Shown in pieces: positions 16,205 to 23,106 of a stretch of 52,717 nucleotides of DNA. A program made the translations under genes and the position numbers. The stretch is from Achromobacter deleyi. GTDB lineage: Bacteria; Pseudomonadota; Gammaproteobacteria; Burkholderiales; Burkholderiaceae_B. The stretch covers positions 1 to 52,717 of the forward strand of contig NZ_CADIJO010000035.1 in the NCBI RefSeq assembly GCF_902859705.1, read 5' to 3'. Numbering within the stretch: position 1 is the stretch's first letter; every line of letters begins with the position of its first letter. Under the pieces are notes generated by a model. The model saw only the letters and a list, made by a program, of their open reading frames with translations, did no database searches and had not been told where the DNA came from.

Positions 16205-17485
16205 ATGCACATCACCCACCTGACCGCCCACGAAGCGCTGGACAGCCGCGGCAACCCCACTGTTGAAGTCGAAGTCCGCCTGGACGACGGCGTCCGCGGC
16301 CTGGCCCTGGTGCCGTCCGGCGCGTCCACCGGCCAGCGCGAAGCCCTGGAAAAGCGCGACGGCGACGCCGCCCGCTACCTGGGCAAAGGCGTGCTGGGCG
16401 CGGTCAACGCCGTCAATACCGAACTGCGCGCCGCGCTGCTGGGCCTGCGCGCCGACCAGCAGGCCGAGATCGACCAGACCCTGATCGCGCTGGACGGCAC
16501 CGCCGACAAGAGCCGCCTGGGCGCCAACGCGCTGCTGGGCGTGTCGCTGGCGGTGGCGCACGCGGCGGCGGCCAGCCAGGGCCTGCCGCTATGGCGCCAC
16601 GTAGGCGGCGTGCAGGCGCAGACGCTGCCCGTGCCCATGATCAACATCATCAACGGCGGCGCGCATGCCGACAACCCGCTGGACTTCCAGGAATTCATGA
16701 TCCTGCCGGTGGGCGCGGACAGCTTTTGCGAAGCCCTGCGCATGGGCGCCGAGGTGTTCCACACGCTACGCCACGCGCTCAAGGCGGCGGGCCACAGCGT
16801 CAACGTCGGCGACGAAGGCGGCTTTGCGCCCACCCTGCGCAACGCGCCCGAGGCGCTGGACTTCATCATGGCCGCCATCGAACAGGCGGGCCTGCGCCCC
16901 GGCGCCGACATCGCGCTGGCGCTGGACCCGGCCGCCAGTGAATTCCATGGCGCCGAAGGCTACCGTTACCACGGCGAGAACCTGCTGCGCAGCCCCGAAC
17001 AGCAGGTGCACTACCTGGCCGGCCTGGTGCGCGACTACCCCATCGTGTCGATCGAGGACGGCATGGCCGAAGACGACGCCACCGGCTGGAAGGTGCTGGG
17101 CGCAACCTTGGGCAACACCTGCCAGCTGGTCGGCGACGACGTGTTCTGCACCAACCCCGAACTGTTCCAGGCCGGCATCGAACAAGGCATCGGCAACGCG
17201 ATCCTGGTGAAGATCAACCAGATCGGCACCCTGAGCGAAACCTGGCGGGTGCTGGCGCTGGCGCGCCGCGCGGGCTACGGCGTGGTCATGTCGCACCGCT
17301 CGGGCGAAACCGAAGACACCACGATTGCCGACCTGGCAGTGGCGGCCAACTGCGGCATGATCAAGACCGGTTCGCTGTCGCGCGCCGACCGCACGGCCAA
17401 GTACAACCGCCTGCTGCGCATCGAGCGCGAATTGGGCGCGGCGGCCGTCTATGCCGGCGCCAGCGCGCTGGTGCGGCGCGCCTGA
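16205..17485 (+). CDS. eno: Enolase, probable accessory copy
   Basis: 426 residues, normal enolase length; converts 2-phosphoglycerate to phosphoenolpyruvate. Conserved features seen: ALDSRGNPTVEVEV and SGAS(T) loop at the N-terminus, GGAHADN, the acid/base E204 (GDEGGFAPT), magnesium ligands in ALDPAASEF, SIEDGMAEDD and GDDVF, the catalytic K336 (LVKINQIGT) and SHRSGETEDT. The ATG is preceded by GGAG. The main betaproteobacterial eno normally sits beside pyrG/kdsA. This copy is alone, divergent from a LysR gene, so it is probably an inducible paralogue (inference). Its 3' end overlaps the convergent AraC gene by 37 bp. Confidence 0.95.
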   Translation: MHITHLTAHEALDSRGNPTVEVEVRLDDGVRGLALVPSGASTGQREALEKRDGDAARYLGKGVLGAVNAVNTELRAALLGLRADQQAEIDQTLIALDGTADKSRLGANALLGVSLAVAHAAAASQGLPLWRHVGGVQAQTLPVPMINIINGGAHADNPLDFQEFMILPVGADSFCEALRMGAEVFHTLRHALKAAGHSVNVGDEGGFAPTLRNAPEALDFIMAAIEQAGLRPGADIALALDPAASEFHGAEGYRYHGENLLRSPEQQVHYLAGLVRDYPIVSIEDGMAEDDATGWKVLGATLGNTCQLVGDDVFCTNPELFQAGIEQGIGNAILVKINQIGTLSETWRVLALARRAGYGVVMSHRSGETEDTTIADLAVAANCGMIKTGSLSRADRTAKYNRLLRIERELGAAAVYAGASALVRRA

Positions 17486-18240
17486 TCCGACGGCAGGCGG
17501 CCGGTCAGGCGCTTGAACATCGCGGCAAAGGCGCTGGCCGTGGCGTAGCCGGTTTCGTGCGCCACCACACCCACCGGCGCGCCCTGCCCCAGCCGGCTGA
17601 GCGCCACCATCAGGCGCAGCCGGTGGCGCCAGGCGGTAAAGCCCATGCCCAGTTCGCGCACGAACAGCCGCGCCAAGGTGCGTTCGGACAGGCCCAGCCG
17701 GGCGGCCCAGGCGGCCAGGCCGTCGGCGTCGGCCGGATGGCGCAGCAGATGGTCGTGGATGCGGCGCAGACGGGCATCCGCCGGCCAGGGCATGTCCAGG
17801 TGCGCCAGGCCGCGCCAGTCGATCTCCTGCATCAGCAGTCGGGCGATCAGGCCGTCCTTGCCGGCCTCGTCGTAGTCCATCGGCATGTCCACCGCCCGCA
17901 GCAGCAATTCGTGCAGCAGCGGCGACACGCCGGTCAGCGTGGGCCCGCGCCCGCCGCCCAGGCCCGGCGCGAGATAGGCGGTGCGCAGCGACACCTTGCC
18001 GCGCATGCGGGTCTCGTGCACCACGCCGGCCGGCATCCACAGCGCCGTGCGCGGCGGCACCAGCCACAGGCTGCCCGCCGCGCGCACCTGCATCACCCCC
18101 TGCACGGCGTACATCAGCTGGTCGCGCGGATGCTGGTGCGGCCGGCTGTGATGGCCGTCGGGGTATTCCTTGGGCATGGCGCCCAGCGGGCGGTCCAGCC
18201 ACTGGTAGTCGATCTGGTTGCTGCTTTTGGGCGCCGTCAT
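17449..18240 (-). CDS. AraC-family regulator with N-terminal cupin
   Basis: 263 residues. The N-terminal half is a cupin sensor (SRPHQHPRDQLMYAVQGVMQV). The C-terminal ~100 residues hold two helix-turn-helix motifs: LAAWAARLGLSERTLARLF and VGVVAHETGYATASAFAAMFKRLTGRLPSD, the latter the classic AraC signature. Its last 37 bp overlap the 3' end of eno on the other strand. It is divergent from the HAD hydrolase, with TGTCCGA direct repeats between them. Members of this group often regulate an adjacent divergent gene. Confidence 0.93.
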   Translation of the reverse strand: MTAPKSSNQIDYQWLDRPLGAMPKEYPDGHHSRPHQHPRDQLMYAVQGVMQVRAAGSLWLVPPRTALWMPAGVVHETRMRGKVSLRTAYLAPGLGGGRGPTLTGVSPLLHELLLRAVDMPMDYDEAGKDGLIARLLMQEIDWRGLAHLDMPWPADARLRRIHDHLLRHPADADGLAAWAARLGLSERTLARLFVRELGMGFTAWRHRLRLMVALSRLGQGAPVGVVAHETGYATASAFAAMFKRLTGRLPSDQARRTSALAPA

Positions 18241-18268
18241 CGCGCTGTCGTCCCGAGCCGCCGTCGGC

Positions 18269-18296
18269 TGTCCGAAACGGCGTAGTCATTGTCCGA
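18269..18296. promoter_or_regulatory. Direct repeat TGTCCGA, candidate AraC operator
   Basis: TGTCCGA occurs at 18269-18275 and 18290-18296. The 21-bp period (two helical turns, same face) is typical of AraC-family half-sites. It lies 29 bp upstream of the araC-type ATG and 68 bp upstream of the HAD start codon. Confidence 0.5.
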
Positions 18297-18363
18297 GGCG
18301 CCGCCATCGCGGCCGGCGCCCGTTCCTAGAATGCGGATTTTGACATTGCCCGCGAGGAACGAC

Positions 18364-19071
18364 GTGAAGAAACATATTCTGGTGCTGGACATCGACGGCA
18401 CCCTGACCGACACCGTGGCGTTGCACCAGCGCGCCTTCCTGGGGGCCATGCAGGCCCTGGCGCTGCCGGCGCTGGAGACGGACTGGGGCGCGTATCCGCA
18501 TCACACCGACACCGGCATCCTGCGCCATGCGCTGGCCATGAACGGGCGGGCCGAGCCGTCAGTCGGGCAGTTGATGGCGTTCGAACAGGACCTGGCGCGG
18601 CGCTTTCTGGATGAACTGGCGGCCGCGCCTACGCCGGCAGCGCCTAAGCCGGCAGCGCCCATTCAGCCCATCCCGGGTGCTGCCGACTTCGTGCATGGCC
18701 TGGCGGATTCCGCCTGGGCCGTGGTGTTCGCCACCGGCGGCGTGCGCGCGGTCAGCGGCGTGAAGCTGCAGGCCGCAGGCATTCCGTTTTCGGACGCTGC
18801 CCTGTTCACCGCCAGCGAAGAACCGGCGCGCGATGCCCTGGTAGCCCGAGCCATTGCGCACGCGCACCGTGCCTATCCGCAGACGCGGAACGGCGTGGTG
18901 GTGTCGATGGGCGATGGCCTGTGGGACCTGAAGGTCGCGCAGCAGTTGGGCCTGCGGTTCCTGGGCGTGGGGTTGACAGCGCAAGCCCTGGCGGCGCGCG
19001 GCGCCCCCGTCTTGCCCGACCTGACGGGCGCCGCCGCGGCGCTGGCGGCGCTGTTGGCCGAACACGGTTGA
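18364..19071 (+). CDS. HAD-superfamily hydrolase (phosphatase-like)
   Basis: 235 residues from a GTG at 18364, chosen because GAGGA lies 5 bp upstream and the protein then begins directly with the catalytic strand (VKKHILVLDIDGTLTDT). Motif I DIDGT, a central FATGG (motif II) and motif IV MGDGLWDLKVAQQL are present. The cap domain contains a short Pro/Ala repeat (APTPAAPKPAAP). It resembles phosphoglycolate phosphatase-type HADs that hydrolyse small phosphate esters; the substrate is unknown. Divergent from the AraC-type gene. Confidence 0.88.
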   Translation: MKKHILVLDIDGTLTDTVALHQRAFLGAMQALALPALETDWGAYPHHTDTGILRHALAMNGRAEPSVGQLMAFEQDLARRFLDELAAAPTPAAPKPAAPIQPIPGAADFVHGLADSAWAVVFATGGVRAVSGVKLQAAGIPFSDAALFTASEEPARDALVARAIAHAHRAYPQTRNGVVVSMGDGLWDLKVAQQLGLRFLGVGLTAQALAARGAPVLPDLTGAAAALAALLAEHG

Positions 19072-19083
19072 AGGCGGTGAGCC

Positions 19084-19824
19084 TCAGGCCTCGCCCCGAT
19101 CCCGGTACGCGATGGCGCACTGGATGGCGAACGCCAATACCAGCACCAGCGTGATGATCAGGGCGCCCGCCCCGGTGGCGATCGCGTCGAGCCAGCGCGT
19201 ATGCAGCGCCGTGGTGAGCGAGCCGGTGGCAATGGCGGTGGACGCGGTCAACAACAACAGCAAGGCCGCAAACGGCCAGACCCGGCCGCGCAGCCAGCGG
19301 CGCGATTGGCCCAGCCCGTAGCGGCCCGCCAGAGCGGCTTGCGGCAGGCTCAGCGACCAGGCGCCCAGCCGATGCATCACCGGCAGCCAGATCGCCAGCC
19401 ACAAGAGCAGCATCAACGTCAGGAAGACCACGCTGGGCGTGCCCGGCATCTTGAAATACAAGGCCACGCCCAGCGACGTGCTGAACGATTTCAGGCCGAC
19501 GATCAGCGCGGCCACGCCGGTCAGCAGCGCCAGCACCCGCAGGTAGGCGCCATCGACGCGCAGCGCAGGCTTGGCCGGCGATTCGTTCAGGTAGTGCTGC
19601 CAGGCCACCACCAGCCGCGCCAGCGACAGCAGGCAGACGATGGCGGCCGCCAGCAGCCAGCGTTCACGCGGGCCGCCGATCTGGTCGAGCAGCAACGCGC
19701 CGGGCAGTGACATCACGAAGAAAATAAACGCCAGCGGCGCCGCGGCGAACATGCCGGGAACCTGCCGGGTGAATTGGCGCAGCGTCTGAGCCAGCAGGCG
19801 GCGGCCGGTGAGCGGTTGCGGCAC
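19084..19824 (-). CDS. Polytopic membrane protein of unknown function
   Basis: 246 residues starting at a GTG at 19824, with AAGGAGAG upstream. About six hydrophobic helices are visible (e.g. AAPLAFIFFVMSLPGALLL, LLAAAIVCLLSLARLVV, VVFLTLMLLLWLAIWLPVM, GALIITLVLVLAFAIQCAIA). Arginine-rich loops (GQSRRWLRGRVW) suggest cytoplasmic sides. I recognise no family motif. It ends 13 bp from the convergent HAD stop. Confidence 0.75.
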   Translation of the reverse strand: MPQPLTGRRLLAQTLRQFTRQVPGMFAAAPLAFIFFVMSLPGALLLDQIGGPRERWLLAAAIVCLLSLARLVVAWQHYLNESPAKPALRVDGAYLRVLALLTGVAALIVGLKSFSTSLGVALYFKMPGTPSVVFLTLMLLLWLAIWLPVMHRLGAWSLSLPQAALAGRYGLGQSRRWLRGRVWPFAALLLLLTASTAIATGSLTTALHTRWLDAIATGAGALIITLVLVLAFAIQCAIAYRDRGEA

Positions 19825-19939
19825 GGGGCGGCTCTCCTTGGGCGGGTCGAATCGGGGCCGGTCTGGCCGGGCGTCCCAGCGTTATACCAGAGCGCCGCAA
19901 GGGGTACGACAGCCCCCGGGGCGTTGCGATGCCGTGGCT

Positions 19940-20512
19940 TCAATCGGTGAACAAGCGCGGCACCACCTGACCCAGCGTACTGATGTGTCCGTCCATTTTC
20001 TTGCCTTGCGGGTTGGCGATATTGGCCGCCCCTGCCGTGCGCAGGCGCAGCGTCAATGTGCGGCCGCCTTCATCCACGTTGAACTGCAGACCGAACACCC
20101 AGTCGACCCCCTCGGATCGGGCCATCAGCGTAAGCCAGCCTTCTTGCGGTTCCTGCGACGTCTGCGCGTACAGCAGTTCACGCTGTTCCAGGGCGGCCGG
20201 CGCGGCGGCGGCAAAACGCTGCATCGCGGCGAGCACGGTCGGCGTATTGCCGGCCAGGGGCAACTGCACCAATTGCAGCGGCGGCACCAGCAAGCGATGG
20301 GAAAACAAGGTCGGCAACGCCAGGGTCGACGCGGGGCGGGCGTTCCAGCCGCCCGCCGCGTCGGACGGCGATCCAGGCTCGGCGGGCCCCGCAGCAGCCG
20401 GCGCGGGCGGCGGCGCGGCGGCGCTTCCTGTCGGGCCGGCGGCCGATGTACAGCCGCCCAGCAACACCACCACCAGGACCGGCCACAACCACCTGAGCAA
20501 CGGCCGGAACAT
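19940..20512 (-). CDS. Small lipoprotein of unknown function
   Basis: 190 residues from the ATG at 20512, after a GAAGG sequence; a start at 20557 would overlap the preceding gene. The signal sequence ends in a lipobox (LLGG-C21), followed by an Ala/Pro-rich linker (about 22-60). The C-terminal ~130 residues contain LEQRELLYAQTSQEPQEGWLTLMARSEGVDWVFGLQFNVDEGG, probably a beta-rich periplasmic domain. It follows the larger lipoprotein gene by 26 bp, so the two are probably one operon and may act together. No homologue is recognised. Confidence 0.72.
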   Translation of the reverse strand: MFRPLLRWLWPVLVVVLLGGCTSAAGPTGSAAAPPPAPAAAGPAEPGSPSDAAGGWNARPASTLALPTLFSHRLLVPPLQLVQLPLAGNTPTVLAAMQRFAAAAPAALEQRELLYAQTSQEPQEGWLTLMARSEGVDWVFGLQFNVDEGGRTLTLRLRTAGAANIANPQGKKMDGHISTLGQVVPRLFTD

Positions 20513-20538
20513 GCCGCCGCCTTCGGCCTGGCGCAGCG

Positions 20539-21819
20539 CTAGGTTCTTGCAGCGCATGCTTTGCCCTCCGGCTTGTCATGGAATTTAAGGAATTCTTCCA
20601 CGCGCGTGAACTGCGCTTTGGGCTTGTAGCAGGCGTTCAACCCCCGCAGCAGCAGGAATTCCTCTTCGCTGCCCAACGCATTGGCGAAGAACTCGTCGTT
20701 CAGTTTGTCCGAGATCAGGTTCAGCGTCTTGTCATCGCGATAGCGCGCCAGGCGTTCGCCCAAGGTGTAGGCGGTCAACGCGGCTTCCAGACGGCTCTGC
20801 GCATCGCTGACCTGCTCGATCGAAGCCCCCGTCCCCACCTTGCTCAGCAGCGCCGTCAGGGCCACCGATTTCTCCAGCACGGACTTGGGCACGATGCTTT
20901 CAAAAGTGCCCACCGACACCAGCGCGGTCGGCACGTTCAGCGGCTTGTCGCCGTCCAGCGCCTGGTTGGTGCGGATGTTGTAGCGCAGCGGCTTTTCCCA
21001 GAACGCGCGCGGCCCGCCCACCGGCCGGCCCACCACCACGTACGTGCCCTGCTTGAGCAGCCCCAGGTCGGAACCGGCCGCCTGGTTGACCGCCGCCTGC
21101 GAATACAGCTGCACGCTGTAGTCCAGCACCATGCGGTTGCGCTGGTTGGCCAGCACCAGTTCGGCGGCGGTAAACGCCACGCCCACCAGCGGCGACACCA
21201 GCGGATTGTTGGCCAGGCTGGCCGCGCCGCTGGCCACGCCCTGCGCCCGTTGCAAGGCGCGCAAGGTCTCGGCGTTGCGCTCGGTGGTGACATCCATCAC
21301 CCGCAGCCGGAACGACGGCGCCACGCGCTCGTCCCAGCGCTGCACGTAATAGACCAGCAGGTTCGAGAAATTCAAGGACTGGTCCGGCTGCACGCCGCGT
21401 TGATACCAGACCACGATGGACTGGTTGCTGCCGTCTTCCTTGGCCGCGATGTCCAGGATCACGGCGTAGTCCGCCGGCCCGTCGATGCCGACAGTCTTGT
21501 TGCCGTTGGCGTCTCGAATGGCCGGGATGTCGACCGACCGCATCATGATCGACAGCGGCGCGTTGGCCTGCACTACGGTGGACTGCTCGTTGGCCGACAC
21601 CGGCGTGCCGGCCAGTTCCAGCGTTCGTACGGACTCGGCGGGGTTGGCGGCCGGCTTCAGATAGAAGATTCGGTTATCCGCATAGATAGGCGTATGCACG
21701 GTATAGCTGTCACCGATGCGGGGCTCGCCGCCCGCGCACCCGGCCAGCAGTGCGACCACCCCCAACATGCCCAGCCGCCACTTGCCGGCCAGCGCCCGGC
21801 GTAAGAACACGAAAGCCAT
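20539..21819 (-). CDS. Large lipoprotein of unknown function
   Basis: 426 residues from the ATG at 21819, which has GGAG 6 bp upstream and gives a clean signal peptide with lipobox LLAG-C28. The mature part begins AGGEPRIGDSYTVHTPIYADNRIFYLKP. It holds a predicted mixed domain (SIVVWYQRGVQPDQSLNFSNLLVYYVQRWDERV) and a helical C-terminal part rich in Leu and acidic residues (RLEAALTAYTLGERLARYRDDKTLNLI). I do not recognise the family. First gene of a two-gene lipoprotein operon with a good upstream promoter candidate. Confidence 0.78.
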   Translation of the reverse strand: MAFVFLRRALAGKWRLGMLGVVALLAGCAGGEPRIGDSYTVHTPIYADNRIFYLKPAANPAESVRTLELAGTPVSANEQSTVVQANAPLSIMMRSVDIPAIRDANGNKTVGIDGPADYAVILDIAAKEDGSNQSIVVWYQRGVQPDQSLNFSNLLVYYVQRWDERVAPSFRLRVMDVTTERNAETLRALQRAQGVASGAASLANNPLVSPLVGVAFTAAELVLANQRNRMVLDYSVQLYSQAAVNQAAGSDLGLLKQGTYVVVGRPVGGPRAFWEKPLRYNIRTNQALDGDKPLNVPTALVSVGTFESIVPKSVLEKSVALTALLSKVGTGASIEQVSDAQSRLEAALTAYTLGERLARYRDDKTLNLISDKLNDEFFANALGSEEEFLLLRGLNACYKPKAQFTRVEEFLKFHDKPEGKACAART

Positions 21820-21865
21820 ACTTGCTCCGCAAGAAAAGGCCCGCAATGGATCGGAACGACGACGG

Positions 21866-21895
21866 GATTTTTATCATTATGTTTCTTTTTGTCAA
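21866..21895 (-). promoter_or_regulatory. Candidate sigma-70 promoter of the lipoprotein operon
   Basis: Reading leftward, a consensus -35 TTGACA lies at 21895-21890 in an unusually AT-rich stretch. An AT-rich -10 region (within GATAAAAAT) follows at 14-18 bp, and the start codon of the large lipoprotein is about 50 bp further on. The -10 match is imperfect. Confidence 0.5.
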
Positions 21896-21924
21896 ACCTC
21901 GATAACCCGCGTCCGACCCCGTCC

Positions 21925-22854
21925 CTACTCGCCCGTGCCCAGCAGCCCCGGCCGCCCTTCATGCGCCGCCTGGGCGCGTTGCTGGATGAATTCGATCAGC
22001 ATCGCGATGGCGCGCGGGTGGTGCCGGTTGGGCATGTACAGCATGTACATGCCGCGCCCGAAGATGCTCAGGCGCCATTGCGGCAGCGCGGCCACCAGGT
22101 CGCCGCGCGCGACGTCGTCGTGCACCACGTAGTCCGGCACCACCCCAACCCCCAGGCCGGCCAGCATGGCATCGCGCAGGAAGGCGTAGTTGCGCGAGAT
22201 GATGGTGGGTTCCAGCACCACGTGCTGGCGCGGCTGCCCGCCGTAGTAGGCCGACAGGCGCAGCGGCCGGCCGATGACGGCGGCGCTGATGACCGGCAGC
22301 CGGGTCAGGTCTTCGGGGCGCGCCGGCAGGCCGCGGGCGGCGGCGAAGTCGGGCGAGGCGCAGGCCACGTAGCGCACCTGCCCCAGTTCGCGCGCCACCA
22401 GGTTCTGCGGCGGCTCGGACATGATCCGCACGGCGATGTCGACTTCGTCGCGCAGCAGGTCGTCGACGCTGTTCTCGAACAGCACGTCCAGCACGATGTC
22501 CGGGTAGGTTTTCTTGAATTCCAGCAACCATGGCGTCATGACGAACTGGCCGTAGCCGCTGGGCACGCTCAGGCGCACCTTGCCCTGCGGCGTCTTGCCC
22601 AGGCTTTCGACGGCTTCGCGCGCAGCCGCGAGTTCGTCCTGGATGCTGCGGCCATGCTGATACAGCTTCAGTCCTATTTCGGTGGGTTCGACGTGCCGCG
22701 TCGTGCGTCGCAGCAGCTGCATGCCGACGGCGCGCTCGAGCTGGGTCAGGTGGTAGCTGACGTTGGCGCGGGTCATTTTCAGGCGGCGCGCGGCCTCGCT
22801 GAGGTTGCCGGCGTCCAGGATCTCTACCAGCAGGGTCAGGGCTTTGGTGTCCAT
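21925..22854 (-). CDS. LysR-family regulator, divergent from the beta-oxidation operon
   Basis: 309 residues from the ATG at 22854, preceded by GAGGAG; a start 16 codons upstream is rejected. The helix-turn-helix is at about 3-62 (LLVEILDAGNLSEAARRLKMTRANVSYHLTQLERAVGMQLLRRTTR), followed by a LysR effector domain (VRLSVPSGYGQFVMTPWLLEFKKTYPDIVLDV). It points away from the FadJ/thiolase/acyl-CoA dehydrogenase operon across 252 bp that contain repeated TGTCAA elements, so it is the likely regulator of that operon. The inducer is unknown. Confidence 0.92.
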   Translation of the reverse strand: MDTKALTLLVEILDAGNLSEAARRLKMTRANVSYHLTQLERAVGMQLLRRTTRHVEPTEIGLKLYQHGRSIQDELAAAREAVESLGKTPQGKVRLSVPSGYGQFVMTPWLLEFKKTYPDIVLDVLFENSVDDLLRDEVDIAVRIMSEPPQNLVARELGQVRYVACASPDFAAARGLPARPEDLTRLPVISAAVIGRPLRLSAYYGGQPRQHVVLEPTIISRNYAFLRDAMLAGLGVGVVPDYVVHDDVARGDLVAALPQWRLSIFGRGMYMLYMPNRHHPRAIAMLIEFIQQRAQAAHEGRPGLLGTGE

Positions 22855-22874
22855 GTCGAATCTCCTCGACCGAT

Positions 22875-22921
22875 TGTCAATTTTTTTTATCCTCAATGTC
22901 AATTATTGATGTCATTGTCAA
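22875..22921. promoter_or_regulatory. Triple TGTCAA repeat in the LysR/beta-oxidation intergenic region
   Basis: TGTCAA occurs at 22875-22880, 22897-22902 and 22916-22921 (spacings 22 and 19 bp), and the dyad TCAAT-T-ATTGA spans 22899-22909. On the minus strand each repeat reads TTGACA, so some may be -35 elements of the LysR promoter rather than operator half-sites. The rest of the region up to 23106 shows no other structure. Confidence 0.45.
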
Positions 22922-23106
22922 GACTTCTTTACTGGGAAAGAATAAGCAAATACAAGACGGGCCGTCCCTGGCCCGCCAGGCGCCGTGACTGCGCCGCGTC
23001 CGCCCCCGGGGCGTGCCGACCTGCTTGAAAAGCCCTGCGCGATTCAAAGCTGGCACACCCTGGCCAGGCCAGCGCGGGCGGCAAGCCCTACCGGAGACAC
23101 TGTCCC

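Noticed and set aside
16766..18307. A 513-codon minus-strand frame covering the AraC gene and the end of eno
   Set aside because: The AraC protein is encoded in a different frame with clear motifs; the long frame is its shadow.
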